From contig RPFO01000669.1 in NCBI GenBank assembly GCA_009746045.1, positions 1-63,564 of the forward strand: 63,564 nucleotides of DNA, written 5' to 3'. Shown here piece by piece: positions 1 through 14,556 of this stretch; position 1 is the stretch's first letter; each line of letters starts with the position of its first letter. This stretch comes from Mesostigma viride (Eukaryota > Streptophyta > Mesostigmatophyceae > Mesostigmatales > Mesostigmataceae). Both the position numbers and the translations under genes were made by a program. The notes under the pieces were generated by a model. The model was not told the origin of the DNA. It ran no database searches and was given only the letters and a program-made list of their open reading frames with translations.

Positions 1-669
1 CCCAGCGCGTCAGCGGCCATTGCCCACCTGGGTCACCCCCATCCCCCTTTCCCTTGTGCAGGCTGGCAGGATTTCTTACCTCGGGGATCCAGCAGGCGTT
101 GCGACCTCGTCCCGCCCCCTCAGGGCCTCCCACCGTCGCCTGCCCCGGGCACGCCCGCGTGTCCACTGTCGTCAGTTCCTAGGTCTGTCCCTGCCCTTGC
201 GTCATTGATAAAGACAACCAAAAGACCTACGCGGTATACTACATCTCTGTGCCGACTGGATGTCTGCATGCGAGCTTGAACGATCAGGGAAGGCTTTGGT
301 CACATCCGTTTCCCTTGAGGGAGCGTGGGTGCCGCGATTCCTGCAGCGCCCCCCCATACCTTTGTTCCACACGTTCCGGCCCTTTTACGCCATCGGCTCT
401 CCGCCACCACTTCTTGCCCGCAACCCTCTCATCACGGCGGGTGCGCTCCGCGCAGCTGCGAGGCTTCTCTGGATACTACTGGGAACGCACACATCCGTGC
501 ATGGGGGCCAGCAGAAGCCAAGAAACTTGGTTCCTCTATCTCCATTACCGCTCTCCTCCGCTGGTGGTGTATGTGCCGATGTGCGTCGTCTTTCCCCACT
601 CACCATTAAGTGCTGCGAGACGCGGATGGGCCGCCCTGCTACCACCCGAACCACCGCCCGAACATGTGT
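1..669. other. No gene recognised; GC-rich left edge
   Basis: GC-rich sequence with short overlapping open frames on both strands, none of which shows a recognisable domain. It lies just upstream of a decayed LINE reverse-transcriptase tail and may be more of the same element with too many frameshifts to read. This is inference from position only. Confidence 0.4.
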
Positions 670-1030
670 ACCGTGCTGACTACGACGGGCAGTTGCCACC
701 TCTCATCGATGTCTCCGTGGCTCGGCCCTTCCGGTCGCCACATCCTTCCGAGGGCGGCTGTGCGATGCCCGCGCTCTGCCCTGTGCGCGAGCGCGAACAA
801 GTTTGCCTCCTACGGCAATGTGGGCCCCACCGGGTCATCCCCTTTGTCCTTGAGGAGTTCGGGCCATGCGCGCCCCAAAGACACGGGAGTTTTCCTACCG
901 AGTGCCTCCAGCGCCTGGGAAGGACCGCCTCGACCTCGAGGGTCATGACCGCCCCGTTGTCGGCCCGCACGTGGTCCTCTAGTGCGGCAGCGTCTGTCAC
1001 TCGCCCTCACTCGCACCGTGGCTTGGCTGA
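670..1030 (+). pseudogene. LINE reverse-transcriptase ORF, C-terminal remnant
   Basis: A plus-strand frame reads LPPLIDVSVARP and, further on, HRVIPFVLEEFG. This pairing (an 'IDVSV..P' strand, an Ala/Glu/Arg stretch, then 'f.PfvlEtfG') is the usual tail after the RT domain in many algal LINE-like polyproteins. The same HRVVPFVLEEFG block occurs on the minus strand near 14,400 in a better-preserved copy. Downstream of about 900 the frame is lost: a stretch resembling KDRLDLEG is readable only after a shift, so this is a dead fragment. No RT catalytic motif is visible upstream. The LINE assignment rests on the tail alone. Confidence 0.5.
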
Positions 1031-1316
1031 ATGTGTTAATTCCGCCGCACCCGGGCCGACTTTGTCCGACCCATGCGGTCTAGATTCCTTCCAGGCCTGC
1101 ATGGTGGCCCGGCAGCGCTGTTGCTGCGTGTTTTTGTGATGTATAGTTAGTTGTACTTGTGCCGCTGGCGTGATCCTTGGATGTCTGTGTCAGCATTACT
1201 ATTAATTTCTTCAGGTTATTCTCCCAGTTCTCGGTTTTTCCTTATGTGCATGCCTATCTCACCTCCGTATTCTATCATCTCAATGAATATATGTAGCACA
1301 TATCCTGGCAGGAAGG

Positions 1317-1725
1317 TGACAGTTCCGAGAAGCTTGCACGTGCGTTTGAGAGCGAAATCCTTGCACGCATGGCCTTCTTGGTCAGATTAAGCTGACCGCC
1401 CACCGCCTCCCCCGCGCGGGGTACTTGGCAGGGCGCCTCCGCTTCTTCTCATCTTTGAGAGCCCAGCGGACAAGATTTCGTTTCTCAGACGCCGCAAGCG
1501 GCTCGAGAAGATCCTCACTTCACCGTGGAACGACGACTTGAGGTCCCTGGCGCAGCAACAACGGCGACGGGAGCTATGGCCGACCTACCTCCAGCTCCGG
1601 CAGACCAAGGCGGGCCAGCGGTGTACTGGAAGGGGGCGGCCATCTACGTCGGCCACAAGCCCTGGCACCGCGACCCCCTCAACCATGACCGCGGCCCCAG
1701 CGACCCCAGCATCCCCAGCCTAGGG
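1317..1725 (+). pseudogene. LINE ORF1p fragment (RRM end plus C-terminal domain)
   Basis: Readable in pieces: SEKLARAFESEILARM at the start, then PADKISFLRRRKRLEK, LAQQQRRRELWPTYLQLRQ and, after a frame change near 1,615, AVYWKGAAIYVGHKPW. The order matches the C-terminal domain of L1-type ORF1 proteins ('dk..fl..rk.L....dddLT..QQ..R.elWp...y.rg'). Three further copies of this domain occur in the window (13,070-14,049; 14,710-15,560 minus; 33,782-34,107 minus). At least two frameshifts and an in-frame stop near 1,388 make it a pseudogene. Confidence 0.7.
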
Positions 1726-1852
1726 GAATACAGTAGTGCTCAGTAGTGTAGAATAGTTATGACCGCGCGCCTTGTACATGCCCGCCTACTACAGGCACTA
1801 TACCAGCTGAGACCTAGCATTTTAGTCATGTATATATGTGTGCCTATGATGC

Positions 1853-1881
1853 GGGTGGTTTTACCGGATTAGGATACATTT
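1853..1881 (+). repeat. Left terminal inverted repeat
   Basis: 29 bases starting GGGTGGTTTTACCGG and ending GGATACATTT, identical to the reverse complement of 13,034-13,062. The motif AAATGTATCCTAAA follows at about 1,892, facing the opposite way, and would form a short hairpin with the TIR end. Confidence 0.8.
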
Positions 1882-3049
1882 GCACAGCTTCAAATGTATC
1901 CTAAATGCACCATTGGCAAACATGGTTTCTGGACATGGTCGATATCATTCATATGTTTGGCAAGCATGATATGATCATGCTTGCCAAAGATGTTGTCTCT
2001 TTTCATATTTCACACATATATTATCGGCCTCGGCGTGCCATGCTTCCACGTTTGTTGTCTCTTTTCATATATTGTAAATATGATCAATAAAATTCCAAAC
2101 ATGACCATGTTGGAGACTTCAAGTGGAGCATCATGATTACTGTTTTCACTATTACGTAACCCATGGTTCATGTTAACATGGCATAATGAGCAATCCTATT
2201 GACCCCATGACTAATGGTGAAGTTAATAAAGTTACATCGTGGCACGTCACTATAGCATCAAGTTGCATCATTGTGCATAAAGTAGTTTAGCACTGAGTTG
2301 GCATGCCAACACCAGGTACACTAAATAAATTAAAACCAGAATTGATAAACAACCCAGTATCCAAATACAGTATCCATATATATGCAGGTCGTACTACAGG
2401 TACAGCCACGGCTGCCACGCGGCTTCTGCAGCGATCACGCTCTTTCTCCTAGACAATTGCTCTACTGGTCCCTACAGGTCGGTCGACTTGGACCATGATG
2501 CGTCAAGAACCGTTAATTGACCGACTTAAACAAGATGTTTGTCTACATGCAGCTGTCTGCACCTAACTAACGCGAAACCGCGTGCTACCAAATATAGCGG
2601 GAAATGCATGAGTAACACATGTCAACGCACAACCGGTGGAAATCACGCGATACCAACCGCGGCAACAGTGGTGTGAACATAGCGGGCACTGCCATGCAAA
2701 AAAGCACCAGCAGCGGCATCAGTAGCAAATTGTAGTAGCGGAACAATAGCCACTACATCAATGCAACAACACATCAGCCCAGCAACACAGCAGCAGCATG
2801 ACCGTAGCACAGCAGCAGCACAACTGTAGCTCAGCAGCACGGCCGTAATGCAGCAGTGCATCAACACAGCAGCACGGCAGCAGCACGACAGCAATACATC
2901 AGCGGCACGGCAGCAATGCAGCAACACATCAGCACAACAGCACAACAGCAGCACGGCAGCAATGCAGCAACAGTAGCATGGCAGCACAGCAGCAGCAGCA
3001 GCAGCAGCAGCACATGAGCAGCTCAATGACAACAACCGCTGCTCGCGCT
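1882..3049. other. Noncoding left arm of the transposon, with CAG-rich stretch
   Basis: AT-rich spacer without a supportable gene. From about 2,740 to 3,020 it becomes rich in CAG/CAGCA triplets with degenerate spacing, ending in about nine clean CAG repeats at 2,983-3,012. This is the 3' flank of the minus-strand transposase gene. Confidence 0.6.
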
Positions 3050-6000
3050 TCAGCAGTCGTCGTCGTCGTCGTCGTCGTCATCGTCATCGGCAAGGATGAG
3101 CGCTCGCTTCCGACGCCGGGAGGCGCCTGCGTTGTTGTTCTCCGCCACATCGTCGCTGGGTGGAACCATCTCGCGCAATCGAGCCTCGGCCAGGGTGATA
3201 TCCGGCGCTTGCAACGCAGGGACGACCACACCGGGGCACCCGCAGATCTGTGCCTCCAGCTCGTGGAGAGGCACACAAGAAACCGCGTCCTCCTCCCAAC
3301 GGGCACCCCAGTACATGGCTACCATGTCGTTTTGCGTGTCGACAACAGCGACACGACCATGGTACCTGCCGTCCCGGCTTTCGGTGCGACCGTCCGCGGA
3401 TGTCACACGCTCCGACGCCCAATGACACACGACTTGCCCTACGAGGTTGCGGCTGCCACTCTTGACCTGCAGCCTTATGCCTTCCCAGCATGCCTTCGCC
3501 ATGCCGACGATGCCCTTCGAGCATTCAGCATCTTGCCACTTCACGACCGGGTGTTCCGCGTCATAGGGCACCTCCTTCAGCGCCTTTAGGCACTCCTTGG
3601 TGAGCTTTTTGTTCGCACCCAAGGAGACTGCATGGGGCGGCTGACCTCGCTTGCCCACCACTTGTGTCAAGACGAGGTCTGACGCGGTGATGATCACCGT
3701 GTGCGCCGCAGTGGTTGGCGGATGGGGCCATTGCGCAATGTCTGGGTTCCACGGGTGCCACGTGTCACGCAAATGCTTAGCGCGGTATACAAAGAGCTCA
3801 ATAGAAGGTTGGCCGCCATCCTCCTTCGCAACCACCTCCTTGATGATGCCAAAGAGGACTGGAGTCCACGTGAGCTTCGAGTTGCAGAGAATACCAGCTG
3901 AAGGGTGCCAGTATAGAACAGCGGAGCCTTTCTCAACGCCTTGCATGCGCTTCAAGTAAGCGACCTTGGCTGTCATGGCCCTGTCTTCTGCCGCCCATTC
4001 CTGCTGTGTGTGGCCATCATGAAGAACTCGGTCTACCAGCGGGGTGACGCGCACCGCCTCTGCGTCGACCAACGCCATGAAGTGCTCTTCTTGCGTCGGT
4101 GGTGGTTCAGGCGCTGCATCGTGCTCACGCAGGGCGGAGATGTCCGCGCGAGATGGCCACGGCAAAGGGCGCCACTCCTCAGGCACCTCCTCAGGGGCAT
4201 GTGGGACTTTTGCGAAAAAGGCCTCGTTTGGCTTGATGGTGTCGGGCGGAAAGTACCACTGCCAGATGCCATGGGGCAACTTCTCGACCCTTGTTTTGAT
4301 CGACTCCAGCTCCTTCCCCAGAAACTCCATGTTCAATGGTGCGAAGGCTGGGGTGTCCTGCAACATCGGAATGCGGTCTGGATCCACAAGTCGGACGCCA
4401 AACAGCGGCCGCCCCTCCGCATCAAACTTGTAAGGCTGTGTCATCGCCTTCCCGCACCGTGGCGCGCCTTCCTGTCGAGTCCCCGCGGGCTGCCACGGCG
4501 TCTTTTGGGACTCCGTGGTCCGGTAGGACAACCAGGTCTCTGCGTTGCCCTGTACCTGGAAGAAGACGGCGTGGTGCACCTTCATTGAGCGACCGCGTTT
4601 TTCAGGCACCGGCTGTGCCGCTCCGCCGCCCGCCGGCTGCGCCTCCGGCCCGCCGCGCGCCGGCTGCCCCGCCCCGCCGCCCGTCGACTGCCCCGCCCCG
4701 CCGCCCGTCGACAGCCCCGCCCCGCCGCCCACGCGCGCCGGCAGCGCCGCTGGCCCCCCGCACGCCGACCGCCCTGCCCCGCCGCCCGTCGACTGCCCCG
4801 CCCCGCCGCCCGTCGACAGCCCCGCCCCGCCGCATGCCAGCTGCGCCGGCCCGCCGCCCACGCGCGCCGGCAGCGCCGCTGGCCCCCCGCACGCCGACGG
4901 CCCTGCCCCGCCGCCCGTCGACTGCCCCGCCCCGCCGCCCGTTGACAGCCCCGCCCCGCCGCCCACGCGCGCCGGCAGCGCCGCTGGCCCCCCGCACGCC
5001 GACCGCCCTGCCCCGCCGCCCGTCGACTGCCCCGCCCCGCCGCCCGTCGACAGCCCCGCCCCGGCGCCCACGCGCGCCGGCAGCGCCGCTGGCCCCCGCG
5101 CGCCGACTGCCCCGCCACGCCGCCCGTCGACAGCCCCGCCCCGCCGCCCACGCGCGCCGGCAGCGCCGCTGGCCCCCGCGCGCCGACGGCCCCGCCCCGC
5201 CGCCCGTCGACAGCCCCGCCCCGCCGCCCACGCGCGCCGGCAGCACCGCTGGCCCCCCGCACGCCGACTGCCCCGCCCCGCCGCCCGTCGACAGCCCCGC
5301 CCCGCCGCCCACGCGCGCCGGCAGCACCGCTGGCCCCCCGCCCGTCGACTGCCCCGCCCCGCCGCCCGTCGACAGCCCCGCCCCGCCGCCCACGCGCGCC
5401 GGCAGCGCCGCTGGCCCCCCGCGCGCCGACGGCCCTGCCCCGCCGCCCGTCGACTGCCCCGCCCCGCCGCCCGTCGACAGCCCCGCCCCGCCGCCCACGC
5501 GCGCCGGCAGCGCCGCTGGCCCCCCGCACGCCGACCGCCCTGCCCCGCCGCCCGTCGACTGCCCCGCCCCGCCGCCCGTCGACAGCCCCGCCCCGCCGCC
5601 CACGCGCGCCGGCAGCGCCGCTGGCCCCCGCACGCCGACCGCCCCGCCACGCCGCCCGTCGACTGCCCCGCCCCGCCGCCCGTCGACAGCCCCGCCCCGC
5701 CGCCCACGCGCGCCGGCAGCGCCGCTGGCCCCCCGCGCGCTGACTGCCCCGCCACGCCGCCCGTCGACAGCCCCGCCCCGCCGCCCACGCGCGCCGGCAG
5801 CACCGCTGGCCCCCCGCACGCCGACTGCCCCGCCCCGCCGCCCGTCGACAGCCCCGCCCCGCCGCCCACGCGCGCCGGCAGCACCGCTGGCCCCCCGCAC
5901 GCCGACGGCCCTGCCCCGCCGCCCGTCGACTGCCCCGCCCCGCCGCCCGTCGACAGCCCCGCCCCGCCGCCCACGCGCGCCGGCAGCACCGCTGGCCCCC

Positions 6001-8217
6001 CGCACGCCGACGGCCCTGCCCCGCCGCCCGTCGACTGCCCCGCCCCGCCGCCCGTCGACAGCCCCGCCCCGCCGCCCACGCGCGCCGGCAGCGCCGCTGG
6101 CCCCCGCGCGCCGACTGCCCCGCCCCGCCGCCCGCGCGCGCCGGCAGCACCGCTGGCCCGCCGCCCGTCGACGGCCCTGCCCCGCCGCCCGTCGACTGCC
6201 CCGCCCCGCCGCGCACCGGCAGCGCCGCCCCGCTGCCCGCTGACTGCCCCGCCCCGCCGCGTGCCGGCTGCGCCGCCGCTGCCGCCCCGCCGCGCACCGA
6301 TGGCGCCGCCCCTCCGTGCGCCGGCTGCGCCTCGCTGCACGCAGGCTGCACGACATCACCACGCACCCTGGTGACCTTGATAACCTGATCCTCCCTACCG
6401 GTCATCCAATCTACTGTGCTGCACCAACCGGCAAACGACTCGCGCTGCAACGGAGTGAGAAAGTTCCTGACATCGTAAGCGACCCCCAATACCTTGACCT
6501 CCGTGCCAGCGGGGACGGTCGAGTTGCAGTTCGCAGCTGCACCACTAGGCTGACGGAATGCCTCTTCTATGGCCGCCACCCAGCTCTCCAAAGTTGGGTA
6601 CTTGTGCACGAAGCTAGGCCCCCCCGCCACAGCGTGTCTCATGTAGGCCACAAGCACGCCGAATTTCTGATCTGGGTCGGCGTGCGTGTGGCCCACGAGC
6701 ATGCGGTGCATTTCGACGACGTCGAAGAAGCCAACGTGTACGAGCCACCATGCAAACAGTAAGACGGTGTGATTCCGGTTTTCACTCCCACCGTCCAGTT
6801 GCAGGCACAAACACCTGGGCATGTGCGGCAGCCCCGCCCTCCTCCATGGCTGGTCCCTCATCAACTGCGCCAGGATGTGCATCAGCATCGTGACGGTGAC
6901 ACTGCCGGAGAGGTTGTCGGTCATGAGGACCCATGCGAGAACGATGAACCACATCGCCTTGTACCCATGGACGGCCGCACAGAAGAGCGAGAACGGCATC
7001 ATGCCACCTGCATAGCTGCCCCATGAGTCGGGCCCCCCCACCAGCTTCGGCCAGTATGTCTTGGCGTGATCCAGCTTGTCGAGGTTGATCGACAAAATGG
7101 CCGTCAACATAGCGGCCACCATCGCGCAGGCAAGCTCGCGCCTCAACCAATAGTTCTGGCGGGTAAACCAGGCCAGAGCGACATGCTGCTTGATTTGGTT
7201 GTCGACGTACTGCCGTTGTGCCTCAGTTGAAGCACCGCGGCGCCGCATGCGCAGTTCCACGCAGTCCGCGCAGTGACCGGTGCTCTTGTTGTGCGGGCAT
7301 ACCACCACCTTCGGGCTCCTCTGCCCTGGGAAGTAGTCGCCTTTGCAGTAGGTGCGCCAGATGCGGTAGAATGCGTTGTAGCCTAGCACCTTGGCCCCTT
7401 CCCCCGCTTCTGCCACCACGTCTTCAACGTACATGGCGTGCATCTCCTTGATGGACATGACGTCCATGAAGACAACGCCAGCATGAGTCGGGTCATGGTC
7501 TGCGATCTGCTGCACCAACTCGTGCATCCACATTGCTGCGTGTTCGCCAACCTCCGAACGCCCCCGAGCATCACGCTCAGGTGGTGCGTGCTCCAGACCA
7601 ACACCGAAAGTCGCTAGGTCGTTGGGATGCACGGTCAGGAAATACTCTTTCGCCGACACGACCGACGCCACCAGATTGTTCCAAGTCGCCCGGGTAACGC
7701 CGGCCATCTTCCGGATGGCAGATGCACAACCGGTGACGGTGTACATGCACCCCGCAATCACCACGTCCACGTGTAAAGGGCCGGTAATGATGTACTTCTT
7801 GTAACGGCCACCGTCGGCAGGGGATTCTACCTCGATGTTGCCCACGCCGGCCGACCGGATCACGTCGCAAAGGGAGGCCATGCGCTGCTGGTCCGTTTGG
7901 TTGTACAGGTACTCTCGAAAGGCAGTCCACGACCTGGTATCGGTAAGTAAGGTGCCCACCTTCTCGAGGCAATGCTCCCCACAAGTCGGACCGCACTTCC
8001 TGGCCTTGGCGATGTCCTTGTCAACGGACTTCAATTTGGAGGCGAGAAGCCGGGCGCCATCTTTCTTCCCACTGCGCTTCGCTCGAGAGGAAGACGTGCC
8101 GGGCCCCATTTCCGTGTGAAGCAGGTCGTCGTCAGAGCCGTCAGAATCTACGCCCCAACTAGCTTCAGAACTCGCATCCGAATCCACCAGGTCTGGCACA
8201 TCCCATTCTTCATCCAT
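3050..8217 (-). CDS. DUF7869/DDE-like transposase with internal repeat; frameshifted
   Basis: Likely the element's transposase. From ATG at 8,217 the first 600 or so residues are well formed: acidic N-terminus, a Cys cluster (C75, C79, C83), a second cluster (C307, C316, C319, the last two as CADC), then the DUF7869-like core with SINLDKLDHAK (D380), CLQLDGGSEN (D475) and VGHTHADPDQKFG (H510-D516), which I take as the DDE-type catalytic region. A Gly/Ala/Arg-rich repeat (about 6,330-4,620) follows, then about 500 unique residues ending at 3,050 with a run of aspartates and a final Cys. The start and end lie in different frames. Four repeat units with one C missing account for exactly the net shift. 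The coding strand runs away from the satellite-bearing centre of the element. Confidence 0.75.
4620..6330 (-). repeat. GC-rich coding minisatellite inside the transposase
   Basis: About fifteen units of roughly 80-115 bp built from a shorter module (plus strand GCCCCGCCGCCCGTCGAC) and a longer one containing CACGCGCGCCGGCAGC. Encoded in the transposase frame it reads alternating PARVGGGAGLSTGGG and AGQSTGGGAG. It contains no stop in any minus frame and in at least two plus frames. Most units carry CTGG followed by six C; four carry five C (at about 5,093, 5,173, 5,624 and 6,102), and each of these shifts the frame. Confidence 0.9.
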
Positions 8218-8224
8218 GTTAATA

Positions 8225-8690
8225 GGAAATCTACTGTATTACACCCGGTGGTGCTTGGACAGAAGCAAGAAACCCCGCCCACCGCTCAAATGTGGCGCCC
8301 AACAAAGCCCCAAACTGTTTTCTTCAATAAGTCTACTGTTCTACATCCGGTGGTGGATGGACACAAGCAATAAAGGCCCCGCCCACACCTCAGATTTCTT
8401 TAGAAAATCTACTGATCTACATTCGATGGCGCCTTCACAGAAGCAGGAAACTCCGCCCACCGGTCAAATGTGACGCCCAACAAAGCCCCAACTGATTTCT
8501 TCAAGAAGTATACTGTTTTACAGCCGGTAGTGCTTGGGCAGAAGCACTATAAAAGAGACAACCAGCGCAGGCCAGAAATCGCAGGCCAGAAATCGCAACT
8601 ATGTAAAGCCCGCCCACACATCGGATTTCTTTACGAAAAACCTGTTTTACATTCGATGGGGTCTTGACAGATTCAAACAAATTATCGTTT
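8225..8690. repeat. Degenerate ~76-103 bp tandem units upstream of transposase
   Basis: Four to five diverged units starting TCTACTG(T/A)(T/A)(T/C)TACA, each with CCCGCCCAC and often GACAGAAGCA inside. They occupy the 5' flank of the minus-strand transposase and may be subunits of its control region, which is inference only. Confidence 0.65.
8548..8555 (+). promoter_or_regulatory. TATA-like box between divergent genes
   Basis: TATAAAAG follows GAAGCAC in the central region of the transposon. Orientation would suit rightward transcription, but the plus gene's ATG is 1.35 kb away across the satellite, so a direct link is unproven. Confidence 0.3.
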
Positions 8691-8732
8691 CTACCTGCGT
8701 GCGACTGCTGCGGCTGAGTGCTGCAACTTGTC

Positions 8733-9765
8733 TTCACGTCTTCACGTCTTCACGTCTTCACGTCTTCACGTCTTCACCGCGTCTTCACCTGTCTTCACCA
8801 CGTCTTCACGGCTTCACGGCTTCACGTCTTCACGGCTTCACCTGAACACCTGAACTTCACCTGAACTTGCCGTATCGTGTCTTCACGTCTTCACGTCTTC
8901 ACGTCTTCACGTCTTCACGTCTTCACCGCGTCTTCACCTGTCTTCACCACGTCTTCACGGCTTCACGGCTTCACGTCTTCACGGCTTCACCTGAACACCT
9001 GAACTTCACCTGAACTTGCCGTATCGTGTCTTCACGTCTTCACGTCTTCACGTCTTCACGTCTTCACGTCTTCACCGCGTCTTCACCTGTCTTCACCACG
9101 TCTTCACGGCTTCACGGCTTCACGTCTTCACGGCTTCACCTGAACACCTGAACTTCACCTGAACTTGCCGTATCGTGTCTTCACGTCTTCACGTCTTCAC
9201 GTCTTCACGTCTTCACGTCTTCACCGCGTCTTCACCTGTCTTCACCACGTCTTCACGGCTTCACGGCTTCACGTCTTCACGGCTTCACCTGAACACCTGA
9301 ACTTCACCTGAACTTGCCGTATCGTGTCTTCACGTCTTCACGTCTTCACGTCTTCACGTCTTCACGTCTTCACCGCGTCTTCACCTGTCTTCACCACGTC
9401 TTCACGGCTTCACGGCTTCACGTCTTCACGGCTTCACCTGAACACCTGAACTTCACCTGAACTTGCCGTATCGTGTCTTCACGTCTTCACGTCTTCACGT
9501 CTTCACGTCTTCACGTCTTCACCGCGTCTTCACCTGTCTTCACCACGGCTTCACGGCTTCACGTCTTCACGTCTTCACGGCTTCACCTGAACACCTGAAC
9601 TTCACCTGAACTTGCCGTATCGTGTCTTCACGTCTTCACGTCTTCACGTCTTCACGTCTTCACGTCTTCACCACGTCTTCACCTGTCTTCACCACGTCTT
9701 CACGGCTTCACGGCTTCACGTCTTCACGGCTTCACCTGAACACCTGAACTTTGCGTATCGTATCT
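8733..9765 (+). repeat. 149-bp satellite made of CGTCTTCAC subrepeats
   Basis: The landmark CGTATCGTG recurs at 8,871, 9,020, 9,169, 9,318, 9,467 and 9,616, a constant 149-bp period; the last unit is shortened. Each unit contains five or so copies of the 9-mer CGTCTTCAC followed by variants (CGGCTTCAC, CACCTGAACTT). It fills the space between the two divergent genes. Near-perfect unit identity indicates recent amplification. Confidence 0.95.
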
Positions 9766-9909
9766 TTGATACATTGCATCATTTGCATGCCTTGGAGCTG
9801 CACGTCTTCAAGCAGTGTCACCCAGTTCCCGCTTGATTCAAATGCACTTCGCGCTTGAATTCGTGACTTCGCTCAAGGTGGAAGGTGATGGGCACTAGCC
9901 ACGGGAACT

Positions 9910-12672
<2,763 letters not shown>

Positions 12673-13033
12673 ATCAGTTCTTTGACACTGAGTTGGCACT
12701 AGACGCAACACCTTTGATGCACATGAGTGCAGGGCGCATGTGTGGAAACCATGCAACCATGGCGATCCCTCAAAAAGTTTGGTTATGTAATAAGTGAGAC
12801 AATTATTCCGGACGTATGATGGCCCAACGTCCTGTAAGGTTGAGTTGTCTTATTCAATTGGCATATGTTGTCTTATTGATGTTGTCTCATTGCCTTAATG
12901 GGTCAATTGTCTTAGTTTATATCATGTATATCTTGGGAAACTCATTGCTTCAATAAAATGCATGTTAGGCGCAATCAACCCCCTCAAACACATCTGAAAA
13001 CTGCACAGTGCATCAAATGTATCCTAAACAAAA
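12673..13033. other. Noncoding right arm of the transposon
   Basis: AT-rich 3' flank of the poly-Gln gene with AATAAA at about 12,952. No further gene seen. It ends at the right TIR. Confidence 0.6.
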
Positions 13034-13062
13034 AAATGTATCCTAATCCGGTAAAACCACCC
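13034..13062 (-). repeat. Right terminal inverted repeat
   Basis: Exact inverse of 1,853-1,881. Immediately inside lies AAATGTATCCTAAAC, a second copy of the terminal motif in direct orientation. Confidence 0.8.
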
Positions 13063-13069
13063 CGCCTCC

Positions 13070-14049
13070 TCGTCTCCGACGGCCGGACGTCGCTGGCACA
13101 ACGTCAGCATCATTGGTTTTCGGCTCCTCCCGCCCGGCCCACCTCCAGCGTGCCATCCTCAACTCCCTTCTCCAGCGCTCTGACTGCGAGATCTGGGCTC
13201 CATCCATCTCCGCACCCCCATGCACCCTCCGTTCCATCCTCACGGAAGCGTTCCAGCAGCACGTGACCCCCCTTGATGCTGACGCGTCGCAGCAATGGCT
13301 GGCCCGCTGGCTGCTGAACTTCCTCACCTCACCGCCACCTCCACTGCCATTTCCGCCTCCACTGCCGACATCAAAGCCCAGCTCCTCGACCTCGACCAAC
13401 GCCTTCAAGCCACCGCCAACGCCCTTGAGAGCTTGCATGACACCGCCGGCCTCACCGCCCAAGCGGTGAAGGACATCGCCGCCCAGCCGGCGCCTGCTGG
13501 CCCGGCCGGCGATGCTCCCTCCACCTGGGCGGACTTGCATAAGCAGCACACCACCTCCACCACCTCCACCATCTCGGCACAACTCAAGCAACAAGCCCTC
13601 GACCTTCGCGAGGAAGCCGACATCGCCCGGCGCAGCCACAATGTCATCGTCAAGCACTTCGCCCAGCCGGCAGGTGAGACCTCCACGAGCCTTCTTGAGG
13701 CATTTAAGCGCGACATTTTTGCCCCCATGCTATACTCACTGGTGAGCTGGACATGTCGGCTGTCCACCTCCCCCGCGCGCGGGGGAAGGCTGGCCCGGCA
13801 CCCGTGCTCCTCACCTTTAAGTACATGGCGGACAAGCTGTCGTTCCTTAAATGCCGCAAGAAGCTCTCGGAGACTCGCTTCACGCTGGACGACGACTTGA
13901 CCCTGGCCCAGCAACAGCGGCGACGCGAGCTATGGCCGACCTACCTCCAGCTCCGGCAGAGCGCACGGGGGAAGCCGGTATACTGGAGGGGGGCGGTCAT
14001 CCACGTTGACCACAAGCCCTGGCAGCCCCCTCCTGCCACCTCAGACTAG
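13070..14049 (+). pseudogene. LINE ORF1p copy, nearly full length, frameshifted
   Basis: An RNA-binding ORF1 protein of an L1-like LINE. Readable: a hydrophilic helical region (AQLLDLDQRLQATANALESL), then RRSHNVIVKHFAQPAGE (start of the RRM, 'rrSlNvivkg'), DIFAPMLYSL, and after a shift near 13,745 LPRARGKAGPAPVLLTFKYM, LDDDLTLAQQQRRRELWP and KPVYWRGAVIHVDHKPW. The last block is the conserved ORF1 C-terminal domain. A further shift near 13,310 separates the N-terminal piece. The stop at 14,047 is followed at once by an AT-rich tract, so the 3' untranslated region seen in the two minus-strand copies is missing here. Confidence 0.75.
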
Positions 14050-14192
14050 GAATATATATTAAAAAGATAATTACTTACAGCAGAGTGAAATCACTCAAAC
14101 CAAAGCAAACGCCCAGCTATAAACCTATATACAGAGCCATGTCAAAGCGCTATACGACGATAAGACCAATGGAAACGCCTAACGGGAGGAAC

Positions 14193-14510
14193 CTAATAGC
14201 CCTGCTGCACCGCAAAATCAGCCTGCGTACGGCGGAGCATGATGTCAGCCATGGCCCGAGTCAGCGCCACCGACAAGCGCTGACGCCAATTTATGACGTC
14301 CAGGTCCGTGCCGTCGGACCATGGGGCCCGCTGGCCCTCCAGGTCCAGCCGGTCCTCCCGGAGCCGGCAACACTCCTTGAAGAAGGCGGAGGTCAGGGGC
14401 CCCATGGCCCCAAACTCCTCCAGGACAAAGGGCACCACACGATGGTGCCCGACGTCGCCGGAGGCCAGGAGCTTGGCCCGCTCCGCCCGGTCCGCCCGGT
14501 GTAACCGGCC
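14193..14510 (-). pseudogene. LINE RT ORF, C-terminal remnant
   Basis: Minus-strand frame with RADRAERAKLLASGDVG, HHRVVPFVLEEFGAMGP, FFKECCRLREDRLDLEG and WRQRLSVALTRAMADIMLRR before a stop. This is the cleanest copy of the post-RT tail also present at 670-1,030. It sits between two ORF1 fragments that face each other, so the LINE pieces here are rearranged rather than one intact element. Confidence 0.6.
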
Positions 14511-14556
14511 ATGAGGGAGGCCCCAGCCACGTGGCTAAGAGCCAAGGGCCGCGCCA

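Noticed and set aside
249-1139. 296-residue plus-strand ORF as an intact gene
   Set aside because: Only its middle resembles the LINE RT tail; the rest is GC-rich out-of-frame reading of the same remnant.
4336-6374. Two long plus-strand Pro/Ala/Arg-rich open frames (about 600 residues each) opposite the transposase
   Set aside because: They exist only because the GC repeat lacks stops; the flanking unique sequence is coding on the minus strand, with conserved content.
8733-9765. Regular repeats reminiscent of a CRISPR array
   Set aside because: Units are contiguous 149-bp tandem copies without unique spacers, in a eukaryotic context.
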